64,000 nt of DNA, from assembly GCA_036346205.1 (NCBI GenBank), contig JARFJB010001819.1, positions 2,754,001 through 2,818,000 on the forward strand, read 5' to 3'. Below the pieces are notes generated by a model. The model did no database searches and was not told the origin of the DNA. It was given only the letters and a program-made list of their open reading frames with translations. Each line of letters begins with the position of its first letter. Position 1 is the stretch's first letter. The stretch comes from Vesta saturnalis. Its lineage: Eukaryota; Arthropoda; Insecta; Coleoptera; Lampyridae. Positions 42,291 through 53,499 of the stretch are shown here, piece after piece. Made by a program: the position numbers and the translations under genes.

Positions 42291-43970
42291 ACCATCAGCC
42301 TGTCGTTTTAAGACAGTAATTAGGGATAACTTTCGATGTTAATATTATGATGAATATTTAATGTTGATTTTAACATTGAATAAATAGTCCGCGAAGTGGG
42401 GTAGGAGACGAAATTGAGTTATTCAATAATGCTGCCATAAATGACTAGAAAACGCCGAAATAATTGACGTATAATTAAATGGCCATAGATAATAATAGTT
42501 ATTTACCTAACTAGTTCGGAAAGTTAATTTTCCCGTATAAGCATTTTATTTCTAGCACGACCGCAGGGAGTGCTGCATTTACTGCGAATTCGGGAAAATA
42601 TATTTCGAACAAGTTAGATACAAAATTTTTTGTAACGAATAAATTAATCTTATCGAGTTATGACTGAGCGACCGACGTACGTGCGCTTTGAACAAGGCTT
42701 ACATTTTAATTATTATTTGTTTTAAAATGAAGAATACTAACATAAATAGTAATAAATATCAATATAAAAAATTATATCAAAATATTGCTTTGTCGCGTCC
42801 GTTAGGTATATCAGCATTTCAATTCTGCTACCAACCATACAACGTAATTACCCTAGTTTCTGTTGGAAAGTAATAAACAACGCTTGTCAAGCTAGCTCCC
42901 CCCACCTTGTAAAAATAAAAAAACAAATTCATGAAAATTACGAGCTGTTTGTGAGCTTTTATATGCGGCAAATTAAAAATTTTAAGCTCGCCATACAAGG
43001 GCGGAATTTAAAATTTTAAGTGAGGGGGGGGGGCAATCGACATCGACTCAGCAGAATTAGGAGCTATTTATGAGCTTTTAAAATAATATAATTTCTATTT
43101 TTGAGCTCATCGTTTTAACCCCAAAATTACCCTTTAAATAATTTAACTCAAGTGAGAACTACACTAAAATTGAAAAAGTAACTCTTTTGCAGGTAAACAT
43201 TGTTTATTGATTTAAGATCTCTAAAAATACGTATTTTGATTTTTGAGCCGCAACCCTTTTACGGTAAAACTACCCCTCGTTTCTCCGGCAGAAGGGAGAA
43301 CTATACTTAAAATTAAAAAAAGTTTACTATTTTGTAGGTAATTATTGTTTATCGATCTATGAGCTCTCAAGATATGTCTATTTTGATTATTGAGCTCCAA
43401 CCCTTTTACGGTGAAACCGCCTCTCGTCTATCCAGCACACAAGAAAGAAATTTTTAAGTCTTGATGCGAAAAAAATGCGAGGTGATTATTTTTATAAGAG
43501 TTTTAATAATAAAACACTTGTATTTCCTAAGCTAGTAAATCAATAAACAATAGTCGCAACATAAATTCTTTTACTTTAAGCATAGTTTCTGTTGTGCTGG
43601 AAAGATATGTCATTTTATTGTAAAGGAATTGCAGTTCAATATTAAAATATACGTTTTTTTTTTCATAAACATTCTTTTTAATAAATCAAAGTTGCAGCTC
43701 AAGAATCGTTTCAAATCATAAATTTAAAATTAAATTAAATTAATTGCACAATGTTTTGTCATATTGTGATAAATCTTTGTATATATTCTTTTTATAAATT
43801 ATATTTTTATGTATTTTATGTATTAAATAACGATTTACTGTGACTAAATTATTATTTATATTTAACTCTTCAACTCAAGTTCTTCATCATTAGTTGCATA
43901 ATTTTCTGAATCTCTTAATGTTTCGCTTGTCAATAAACATTTTAATTTCAGTTTATGAATTTCGCAGCAC

Positions 43971-45390
43971 GAGTTCCAATAGTTCTGATTAGAGCTCTAG
44001 CTTCCTTTTAAAAAGTTTAGAAATACTTTATAAAAAATAAAAAGAGTTCCGTTCTTTAACGGTTCCAAATTTTAATTTGAAATATGGGGTGCTAACTTCA
44101 CATCGAAAATCGAGATCTCGTAATTCTGACTAGCTAAATTACTATATTTTGCACAGTTCTAGAGTTCCTGATATGAAAAAATTTTTTTTTGAAAATTACA
44201 AAAAAATTTGAAATTTTTGAAAATTCAATTTTGACATGCAATAGTTCCAATCAACTTTTGATGTTCTTTTATTCATTCCAAAGAGTTCTCGCTAATTAAA
44301 AAAAATTATAATCAAAAATGAAAAAGTTACTTAAAAAGAGAAAATATTAACAAAACATATTTTAAAGAGTTCAAATTCAAATAGTTCTCGCAGCAGATTT
44401 GGATATGAAAAATAAAAGATTATTTTTTAATGATTTTAAGTCATTAACTTTGGTGCTAAATCCAAATTTTTTTGTGTAACACATTAATTATTGATCGGAT
44501 TGTTTTCAATCATTAGAATTTCTTTTATAACGTTCTGAGTACTATCCAAATCTACTTTGGGAACTATTGGAACCCTTCAAAATATTGTTCATCGATACTT
44601 CGAAAATTTACGAGGATATAGATGAGACGCTGGTCGATTTTCAAGAGTTCTGATTATTCTAAAACAATTCTCGTATAGTTCTGAGCATACACAATGCTTT
44701 TCCAAAGAGTTCCGATGATAAAATTCATTAGATAATTTTTTAAACGACTACTAAAAAATAGCCCATTTTTCGGATAGATTCATTTTTGAAAGAATTACTT
44801 ATATAATTAATTATAACATCGAAACTCTTTGGAAAGGCATTGTGCATGCCGAGAACTAATGTGAACTCTTCAAAATATTAATCGTCGATAATTTAAGCTA
44901 TGCAATTTTTTAAAGTCGAATAATTTTGTAAATAGAATTTCTTTCAGAACTTTTCGAATACTATCCAAATCTGCTGCGAGAACTATTAGAACTCTGTAAA
45001 ATATTTTTTACTTACATTTTCTTTTTTTAAGGAAAAAGGCTGTAACTTTCTCATTTTTGATTATAATTTTTTCTAATTAGCGAGAACTCTTTGGGATGAA
45101 TAAAAGAACATCAAAAGTTGATTAGAACTATTACATGTCCAAATTGAATTTTCAAAAATTTTGAATTTTTTTAAATTTTCAAAAAAAAATTTTTCATATC
45201 AGGAACTCTACAACTCGGCCAAATATAGTAATTTAGCTAGTCTGGATCTCGATTTTCGATATGAAGTTAGCACCCCGTTTTTCAAATTAAAAGTTGGAAC
45301 CGTTAATGTGTGGAACTCTTTCTTTTTTATAAAGTACTTATAAACTCTTTCAAAGGAAGCTAGAACTCTAATCAGAACTATTGGAACTCT
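43971..45390. repeat. 1.4 kb inner palindrome dense in AGTTC/GAACT words
   Basis: 'gagttccaatagttctgatt' at 43971 pairs with 'aatcagaactattggaactc' near 45371-45390, and complementary blocks run inward ('gctagctaaattactatatt', 'cctgatatgaaaaa'). The pentamer AGTTC occurs about 13 times, mostly in the left half, and its complement GAACT about 14 times, mostly in the right half, often as 'agagttc' or 'gaactctttgg'. No reading frame explains this. Confidence 0.75.
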
Positions 45391-45636
45391 TTGTCGGGGT
45401 GCTAACTTCACACTCGTCATTAACAGCAATAGTTAAAATAGCAAATAATAGATTTTGCGCTTCTTCTATATCTCGCGCTAATATTAATTGACTGATACTT
45501 GCTAGATAAAACGTGTTTACGCGTAAACGTGCAATTTTTAAAAAGTTTATGGTATTTTTTTTATGAGCAACATCTATCTGTACGGATGTAACAGAGAGGT
45601 AGTATTTTATCTTCGCATATGTTATCAGCATAATCG

Positions 45637-45705
45637 TGCGTGCGTGGGGGCGTTGGTGTGTGGGTAGGTGCGTGAGTGCGCGCGCGTGTGTAAGTATGTA
45701 TACGG
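45637..45705. repeat. GT/GC-rich simple repeat
   Basis: Purine-pyrimidine alternating tract 'gtgcgtgcgtggg...gcgcgcgcgtgtgtaagt', a degenerate (GT)n microsatellite able to adopt Z-DNA in principle. Confidence 0.75.
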
Positions 45706-45894
45706 GGTAGTCTGTAAATAATGGTCCAAAGTGAAATGGTGTCAAAATTCCATAAAAAATATAGTGATCACCAAAACGAAAAAAGGTATTTTTCTCATTC
45801 TTGGTATAATAAATAGACATATAAAGTCCACTGGTTTTAGCTTATGAATACGTTTTTATTATGTACAGTGGCGTAGAACGCAAGGAGCAGAGCA

Positions 45895-46345
45895 ACCTTT
45901 TAATCTCGAATTTCTACGTCAATGTAGTAAATTGGATTTTTTTGTTAAAATACGAAACCTTGATGTTTTTCAGGTAAAAAAGGTATACTTTGTCTAAATC
46001 GATACCAACTGCTTAGGCAGGTTATTATTATTCTGTATTATTTGGGAAACAAGATCAAAACGTGAAAATCATTGTTTTGGGAAGAATACCCGTAACTTCG
46101 GGAAATGATAGATCTAATCATTTTAACACAAAACTTTCATATAAACTAAGTCCAATAGTGCCTCGTTTTAAAAGTTAAGAACCTGCCTAAGCAGTTGGTA
46201 ATAAATTCCTAAAAATGCAAATATCGTACAAACTGTGAAAGTTATCGATTTAGACAAAGTATATCTTTTTTATCTGTAAAACATCAACGTTTCGTATTTT
46301 AATAAAACAAACCCAATTTACTCCATTGACGTAGAAATTAAGGAT
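45895..46345. mobile_element. small foldback / MITE, ~450 bp
   Basis: 'ctacgtcaatgtagtaaatt' (45925) pairs with 'aatttactccattgacgtag' (46316), and 'ccaactgcttaggcaggtt' (46006) pairs with 'aacctgcctaagcagttgg' (46180). 'actttgtctaaatcgat' is shared in inverse form. Arms are about 130 bases with a ~160 base centre. It lies inside the larger foldback. Confidence 0.7.
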
Positions 46346-47699
46346 TAGGGATAATTTGGGGGAAAAAATTCTTCTAACAAAATCGGCCCTAAAAGTCAGA
46401 AAGAACTATACTTAAGATGAAAAAAAAGGTAACTATTTTGCAAACCTAGAACCTGTAACAAGCACAAATAATATAAAATATTTAAAACAGTTAATACAAA
46501 ATATTCAATTTCTGTAATTTTAAGTAAAGCTTTCTCTTGTGTGCTGGTGAGACGAGAGGTGGTTTTATCGTAGGGCTGCAGCTCAATAATCAAAATAGAC
46601 GCATCTCAATAGCTCATAAATCGATAAACAATAATTACCTACCAAATAGTTATTTTTTTTTCATTTCAAGCATAGTTCTCTCTAGTGCCGGGGAACGAGG
46701 GGTAATTTTACCGTAAAGGGGTTGCGGCCCAAAAATCAAAATACGTATTTTGGGAGCTCTTAAATTGATAAACGATATTTACCTGCAAAAGAGTTACTTT
46801 TTTATCTTTTGTGTAGTTCTCACTTGAGTTGAATTATTTAAAGGGTTGTTTTGGAGTTAAAACGATGAGCTCAAAAACCGAAATTATATTATTTTAAAAG
46901 CTCATAAATAGCTCTTAATTCTGCAGCAAAAAACGATTCAATATTTTTATTTGTAAGAGATGGAGGGATGAGTCGACGTCGGCTCGGCCCCCGCATTAAA
47001 ATGTTTAAATTCCTCCCTAGTATGACGAGCTAAAAAAATTGTATTTTTCGGAACATAAAAGCTCACAAATAGCCCGTAATTTTCATGTATTTGTTTTTTA
47101 TTTTTACAGGGGGGGGGGAGCTAGATGTTAAATAACCCTGCAGTGCGGGCAAACACGTTTTCGGTGCGTAGGTAGTAACCGGGAAATACCTATTTTAAAG
47201 CCATGAGTACAAAAATTACTTAACTGTATAGCATTAATTACAGATAAAATTTTTTTAGATTTTATAACATTTTGCATTAATATTAGGAATTGCCATAGTA
47301 TGACGTTACGATGTTTATAATTTTCGATCTAACATCAACTAAATTATACAGAACAATGCATGTTTGGCTTTAATAGATTCTTAAAGATTGATGTATTGCC
47401 ACACTTAGTTGTTAATAACAGGAAATACTGTAGTAGCACGTCACGAAACTTAAATTTCGTAGTTTAAGTTCGTTTTAATCATACAAACCAAATAATGTTT
47501 GGGCTACTAATTAGTGTCTAGTGAATCCTTAAAGAACAGTTAATATCGCATAATACCGTAGTATGACGTCACGAAACTTAAAATCTTCCTATGTTCATTT
47601 TAATCATACAGAACAAATAATGTTTGGGCTACTAATTAGACTTAATAAATTCGTAAAGATTCATATATTATTTTTTATATTTTATAACATATATACCTA

Positions 47700-48908
47700 T
47701 TACGAGGCTTGTCTTTTAAGTGTTGCACACAGGGCATAGCAGGCAGCGCTAATCAAATGTCTCTAGTAAAAGTTAACCTCTACGTTTACTATAACCTAAA
47801 TCCAAAATGTCCCTGCGATACTTATAGTGGTGTAGATACAGTGAATTTTCAAAGTGAACAAGTTGTTCGACCAATGGAACTAAATTTTCGAAGATAATTA
47901 TCTCAACCAAAATTCCTCGCCGAGTTGGTTTCTGTTTTCGGAAATAAAGCACCACATCAGTTCACAATTTTTCGGTGATATGGAGAATTCAAACGTGGAC
48001 GGATGAGTCTTATTAGACAATCCAAGGGCAGGTACACCAAAAACGACCGTCACCCATGGAATCGTCGATGCTGTGCGCATGTGACATATAGCGAGAGGCA
48101 TCATTGGGGATTTCAAAGACTTCAATTCAAAAACAATTGCATGATGAATTGGCGGTAAAAAAATTAGTCTCCGGTTGGATACCGCATCGGTTGACCGAAA
48201 AACAGAAACAAGCTAGGGTCAATTGGTGTCAAAAACTCTGGACTGCTTCAATGCAGGAAACTCTAAAAACGTCTACAGCATCGTGAGTGGTGATTAATCA
48301 TGGATTTACTCATATGAGCCCGCAAATAAACGTCAGTCGTCCGTTTGGGTGTCCCAAGGTGAAGAAAAACCAACAAAAGTAATCCGTTCTCGAAGTGTAT
48401 CTATCCAAAAAGATGGTCGCGACATTTGTCTCGAAAGCAGGTTATGTGGTAGCAATTGCTCTGCAAGATCAAAGAACCATTACATCCGATTGGTATACAA
48501 CCATTTGTTTGCCGGAAGTCTTCTAAAAACCAACCCGGAACCACGAATCATCCTCGACCAAGACAATGCAAGTTTACACACAGCTCGCAAGATAATTGCA
48601 TTTTTAACGCAAGAAACCGTCGAATTGTTAGACCATCCTCCGTACAGTCCCGACGATTTCTTTTCTTTCCGAAAATCAAGAACGGACTGCGTGCTCACAG
48701 GTTTCACTCGCCAGAAGAAGCAGTGGACACCTTCAAAAACGTCATTTTCACTGTACCAACAAACGAGTGGAATAACTGTTTCCAGATTTGGTTCGAGCGC
48801 ATGCAAAAGTACATTGATCTTCGTGGATACTTTAAAAACAATAAAGTCTTTAAAAGTTATCTACTGTTTTATTCCAGCTCTATATGCAACGCTTAAAAGA
48901 CAACAACA
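47700..48908 (+). mobile_element. mariner element (DD34D group), ~1.2 kb, inserted in a tandem array
   Basis: The left end 'ttacgaggcttgtctttta' plus 'agtgttgcac' (47700-47730) pairs with 'tgcaacgcttaaaagacaa' (48885-48903). The length of about 1.2 kb is that of a standard mariner, so this is an almost full-length copy. A TA lies at the left boundary (47698-47699). The right tip is slightly degraded. Confidence 0.8.
47758..48866 (+). pseudogene. mariner transposase (DD34D group), broken
   Basis: Frames together give a whole mariner transposase. The N-terminal part is weakly recognisable, followed by 'LLDNPRAGTPKTTVTHGIVD' (near 48010), 'GISKTSIQKQLHDELAVKKL' (near 48106) and 'HRLTEKQKQARVNWCQKL' (near 48190). 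The first Asp follows in 'SIVSGD-stop-SWIYSYEP', where a TAA (48293) replaces the usual Glu codon. The second Asp is in 'ILDQDNASLHTARKIIAF' (near 48560) and the third region in 'HPPYSPDDFF' (near 48645), where a deletion removes part of the usual SPDLAPxDFF core. The C-terminus is 'HRFHSPEEAVDTFKNV' and 'CFQIWFERMQKYIDL'. Several stops and shifts (near 48000, 48090, 48230, 48440, 48660) make it inactive. Confidence 0.85.
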
Positions 48909-49010
48909 CGAAGAAAAAGCGTAGTAAGACATCACAAAAGTTGGTTTTCATCGCACAGAACCAATAATGTTTTTGCTACTAATTAGTCTTTAATAAGTTC
49001 TTAAAGATTA

Positions 49011-49956
49011 ATGTATTATTTTGAGGTTGCTAACTACATCTCAAGGTACCACCATCTCCATCAACTCACAAAAGTTAAAAAGGAATGTACCATTAACAAA
49101 TTCGAATTAAAAACTAAGTAGTACCCGCAATATTTAATAATAATAAATTAAAACAAATATATAAAATAGATAAATAATAACTTGCCTTTCACTCGAGTAG
49201 CCCGGGTTAAAACTCATCATAATACTACATTAAAAAGTCGATTTAAATTAATTACTTTCTTGTATAGCATGAATTGCACATTAATTAGTACCGCTTTTTT
49301 TTGTTTTCTACGATTAAGATGAACATAAACCGAGGATTTTAAGTATACAGACGTCATACTACTGTATTTTCCAATACTAACAGGGGAATGTTACGAAATG
49401 TAAAAATAATACATGAAACTTCAAAACTGATTAATGACAAATTCGTACCACACAAACGTTTATGTAATTAAAATTTAGAATAGTTTTGAGCCGTAGATTT
49501 CAAGTCGCATGACGTCAAAGGATATCAAGTAATAAACAACAACAGCAACGTAAACTACAATTATACAATGTATTGTCTTTGAAAATAAACTTTAATTTTA
49601 ATCATTCAAAACTAATAATTAATACGTTCTTAAAAATGCGTGTATTATTTTTATTGGCTATTTGTGGTAAGTATAATACATGATTTTCTTGGACCCTGTA
49701 GTTGCTATAAATGTTTTTTTTTTGCTTGTATAATATGTATTTACAATCTGTACAGGTACAATGAGCAAAACATATGACATCAGATGTTTGGTGACGTTAA
49801 CAATGACATGAGTATAGATCCAATGATTTACACTGTATTTCTACTTAAAACCGTTTTGGACATATTTTCTATGAAGCGTAAGTACACAAAGATACATTTT
49901 ACATACAACACTAAAATCTATGTGGCAGATCCAATGGTTTATGTCTATTTATTCTT
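49011..49956. other. AT-rich stretch with remnants of the ~130 bp repeat
   Basis: 'agacgtcatactactgtatt' near 49350 and 'gcatgacgtcaaag' near 49508 look like inverted or diverged units of the neighbouring tandem repeat. No gene is seen. Confidence 0.45.
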
Positions 49957-50738
49957 GTAGGGTCCCCCAGGTACCCTATCTTGAAAAGTGTAATTTGAAC
50001 TTATTTTCAATAATGCAACTTCAAGAACAAAACAATCCCTAAGTGACTTATCTTGACTTTACTGACAATAATGATACTATTACTCAAATTAATTGCTTGC
50101 CTTACTTTGACTTTCCTGGCAATAATTACAACATTAGAATTTATTTACAAGTCTGATATTTAATTACTTGCAAACCTCAAATCTGATGAAACGAATTGGT
50201 CGTCTAGTGGTAGGTACGTGGTGCTATTTGAATTAGATAGGATGGATGAGGTAAGTGTTGCATCATGTGGGGCAGGTAAAAAAATGAAACAACTCAACTT
50301 AAAATTAACGAGCTTTGCGCAAAGGTGGTTCAGCCCGATAATGTACTATTGTGGGAAAGAACCACCAATAAAGCCCACTTTATTCATAAATAAATAATTG
50401 TACAAGTACATTAATAAATCAAATAACACAAAAAAAAACTATGAAAGGGTTAAATATATAACAAAACACCATTAAATCAGGTTAAAGTGCGTACAAAATT
50501 ATAACATTAAGAGAAAAATAAATAAAAAGCCGTTTAGTTACACATTAAGACAAAAAAATCCTCACAATTGTGTCATGAATAATCAGAATAAAAATCGTAA
50601 CACCAAACATGTGGTCCTTTAAAACCAATCATGCCGGTTTTTAAGTAAATAAGCACATAAAACAATAAGGCAAATTACGGTACATATAAAATACAACAAC
50701 AGTAAAATGGCACAGGTGATAATAAGGTAAAGGCAACG

Positions 50739-52798
50739 ACCGTATAGGTCATTCACGTTCTCAACTCTGGTTCAATAAGGCTTGTGCTGATGCAATATCT
50801 TTAAAAAATAAATATTACATTAAATGGAAATCTAATAAATCGGTCATCAGTCATGTAGAATACGTTGGTGCTGCAAAAGTGACATCACTAAAACTAAAAA
50901 GTTGTTCGAACAACGAAAATGCAATGAACTAGCTACATCTCCTTTAGGCAGTCGTAAATTTTGGTCTTTAGCAAAAGCCATTAGTAAAAACTTTCGAACA
51001 TCTTCATTTCCCCCCCTGACATCTATTGACGGATCGGTAGTTGCTGATTCTGTAGACAAAGCCAACGTTTTTGTGGATTTGTTTGCATCAAACTCGTGTC
51101 TCAATGATTCTGGAAAAGATGTGCCCCCAGTCAACTCTTCTTCATACGTTATGAAACCAATTCATTTTCGGTACAAGCTCTTGGAATCGATCATCAGTAG
51201 ACTTGATCTCAATAAGGCGACTGGCCCAGACGGTATCCCAGCTATTGTCTTAAAGAAATGTTCCCCCGAACTAGTACCAGTCCTATCTAAGCTCTATACG
51301 ATCTCTATGTCTTCTGGGGAATTCCCTACATCATGGAAGTTAGCAAATGTTCAACCTATTCCCAAAAAAGGCGATAAGACCGATCCCTCAAATTACCGAA
51401 AAATTGCCATCACTTCCATTTTGTCTAAAATCATGGAAAAAGTAATCAATCAGCAACTACTCACGTTCCTTGAAACTAACAAACTCCACCACCAATATGG
51501 GTTTAGGCAAAGTCGTTCAACAGGCGATCTTCTTTCATATGTGACCCAAGTTTGGAACAATACACTAGAGCAGTCCGGTGAAACAGTTGTAGTCGCTTTA
51601 GATATCTCAAAGGCATTTGACCAAGTTTGGCATAAGTGTTTACTTGCTAAACTCACCTCGTTTGGGTTAAATGATACGCTCATCAACTGGGTTTCTAGTT
51701 TCCTTGATAAAAGACGAATACGTGTCGTAGTTGATGGCTTTTTTTCAAAAGAAGTTAGCATTAACGCGGGCGTACCACTGGGATCCGTTATAGCGCCTAC
51801 ACTTTTTCTGCTGTACATAAATGACCTTATTTCTTCAACAAGTAACCCCATCCATTGCTTTGCTGACGATAGTACTCTTCACTGTAGTTCATCTCAGTTT
51901 ACTCATAGTGATAATCCACCTTCTATGTCAAATCAAGAAATTAAAGCTGAAATGGCAAATTTAATCAACAAAGACATTCAACGTATTCTCAAATGGGGAA
52001 GCAATAATCTAGTTAAATTTAATGCTAACAAAACTCAGTGTTGCCTTGTGTCCGCCAAAAAGATCGATCATTTCCTGTTGTAAGTATGAATGGCTTAGTT
52101 CTTAAGCTTTCAGACTGTATTACTCTCTTGGGTATGACTGTAACTTCAAATCTCTCATGGGTTGACCATCTTCTGTCAGCTACCAAAACAGCTGTTCGTA
52201 AAATAGGTTTTTTGTACAGATCTAAGCAGTACTTTACCTCTCGACAACTCCTGCTGTATAAGGCCCAAATTCGGCCTCATCTGGAATATAATTCTCACCT
52301 CTGGATTAGTGCTCCCCAATACGCTCTCGATATCGTTGATCGTATTCAAAAGAGAGCCATTAGGCTTATAAATGACGCGTCCTTAACTTCTCACATACAG
52401 TCCCTTTAGCATAGAAGGATGGTTTCAGTTCTTTCTTTGTATTATCGTTATTACAATGGCTATTGTGCTGCTGAATTATATTCTTTGATACCATCTCGGG
52501 CTATCTTTGCGAGAAACACTCGGTTCGCTCATTCACATCATCAGTATGCAGTACAAATCTCTACTTGTCGTACCAAACGGGCGCAATCCACATTTTTCTA
52601 CACGGCTTCTAAACTCTGGAATAATCTCCCTAGTTCCTGTTTTCCTCTTACTTATGATATGAGAAAATTTAAGGTAACTGTTCATAGGCATCTATTTGCA
52701 ATTCATTATCTCTTTATCCATCCTCCTAAGTGTTCCTGAGTGCTTTAGCACGATAGGCCAAATTTAGCCTGGTCAGGTCCACAATCATTAAAAAAAAA
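50739..52798 (+). mobile_element. 5'-truncated CR1/jockey-type LINE with poly(A) tail
   Basis: The element sequence starts at 50739 ('accgtataggtcattcacgt'), inside the region between endonuclease and RT, and ends with a nine-A tail at 52790-52798. The uninterrupted related sequence is visible in direct-repeat copy B at 55735-55790, where 'gacaaggaattt' follows directly, so the insertion can be placed precisely on the right. About 16 bases of the target appear to have been lost, and no target duplication is obvious. It is the same family as the minus-strand endonuclease copy at 16.4-18.0 kb. Confidence 0.85.
50743..52739 (+). pseudogene. LINE ORF2 fragment: reverse transcriptase and C-terminal region
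   Basis: Encodes the RT that copies the element's RNA at the target site. Readable from 'IGHSRSQLWFNKACADAI' (50745), with the main open stretch 50902-52083. Its RT blocks are 'NKATGPDGIPAIVLKKCSPE' (51213), 'PIPKKGDKTDPSNYRKIAIT' (51358), 'HHQYGFRQSRSTGDLL' (51489), 'VVALDISKAFDQVWHKCLL' (51591), 'GVPLGSVIAPTLFLLYINDL' (51772) and the catalytic 'HCFADDSTLHC' (51856). An extra A in 'gccaaaaagatcg' (near 52060) shifts the frame. The C-terminal part runs to 52408, where a TAG replaces a codon, then on to TGA 52737. Only about one shift, one stop and a 5-residue insertion (RKCNE at 50919) separate it from an open frame, so the copy is fairly young. Confidence 0.85.
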
Positions 52799-53499
52799 GA
52801 CAAGGAATTTACACGTACACAATTGTTTAGTGACTAAAACTCAAATACATTACTAAAATTACAAAAAATTACATGTAAAGAGAAATTAGTTCGCAGACAA
52901 ACAATTCTTCTTAACAAACTGACAAAAAACTCATTAAAACAAATCCTTACAACGGTAAGTTATAAATAGGGTTACACATTCATCTATACAACAATAAAAA
53001 CAATAAAAATAAAATTCGAGGTGTTTAATGTTCATCTGGACCCGGGAGTATGTACCCACTTGGTAATTGCCTCTTACAATTAATAACCAAGCGGTATCCT
53101 GTACCCGTTCTTTTATTTTATCAGATTTCAGCTTAATGAGCCCGCGTGCGATGCTCGATTTTTAATACGTTATATACGCTTGAAAAATTATTTGCCTCCA
53201 GCCTTAATTTATATAAAATTACCTACTTACACTTGAATTGATCATAGACACAAATCGTTAACATACGCGGTTTAACATCAAAAAGGGTGACTGTTATTTA
53301 TAAGGTTAATATTGGAAAAACACATTAAAACTAACACCCGAAAGAAAACACGAATTAGCGAATGCTAATTTAAACGAAAATGTACACGCAAGATATATTT
53401 AAAGACAAACTGTTTACAATGAACGCATTCAATTAATCATCCCGATCTGGCTCGATCGACACTCTAACTGTTACTACCTTTTCCCCCGATATCATTGGA

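Larger units (their letters stand above)
38636..42758 (-). mobile_element. element with ~75 bp inverted ends enclosing a tyrosine recombinase gene
   Basis: 38636-38710 ('tatttattactatttatgtt...') is the inverse complement of 42684-42758 with a few changes. Between them lie a Crypton-like tyrosine recombinase remnant (41.5-42.3 kb, minus), a mariner deletion derivative (39355-40068) and a truncated Tc1-like gene (40077-41056), the last two presumably inserted later. Typical Cryptons lack inverted repeats, so either the inverted ends belong to another element or this is an unusual structure. Confidence 0.45.
42892..47124. mobile_element. 4.2 kb foldback element with ~500-800 bp inverted repeats
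   Basis: The left end 'ctagctcccccc' (42892) and right end 'gggggggagctag' (to 47124) are complementary. The arms share 'gtaaaaataaaaaaacaaat', 'aaattacgagct', 'gagctcatcgttttaa', 'aatacgtattttgatttttg' and 'cccctcgttt' blocks in complementary form, and each arm contains repeated ~150 bp units marked by 'acggtaaaac' and 'agagaactatgctta'-type words. No transposase is seen. The centre holds a second palindrome (43971-45390), a GT-rich microsatellite and a small foldback (45895-46345). A third copy of the left arm starts at 63471. Confidence 0.75.
47300..49010. repeat. ~130 bp tandem repeat interrupted by a mariner
   Basis: Units carry 'tatgacgtcacgaaacttaa', 'gttttaatcatacagaac', 'aataatgtttgggctactaa', 'ttagtctttaataa' and 'ttcttaaagattaatgtatt'. 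Copies begin near 47300, 47430 and 47565, and a fourth at 48925 beyond the mariner at 47.7-48.9 kb. Further weak, partly inverted copies lie at 49330-49630. Confidence 0.7.

Noticed and set aside
45368..45820. 150-codon minus-strand frame
   Set aside because: It runs across the GT-rich simple repeat and the edge of a palindrome, has no family motif and gives low-complexity His/Thr-rich residues.
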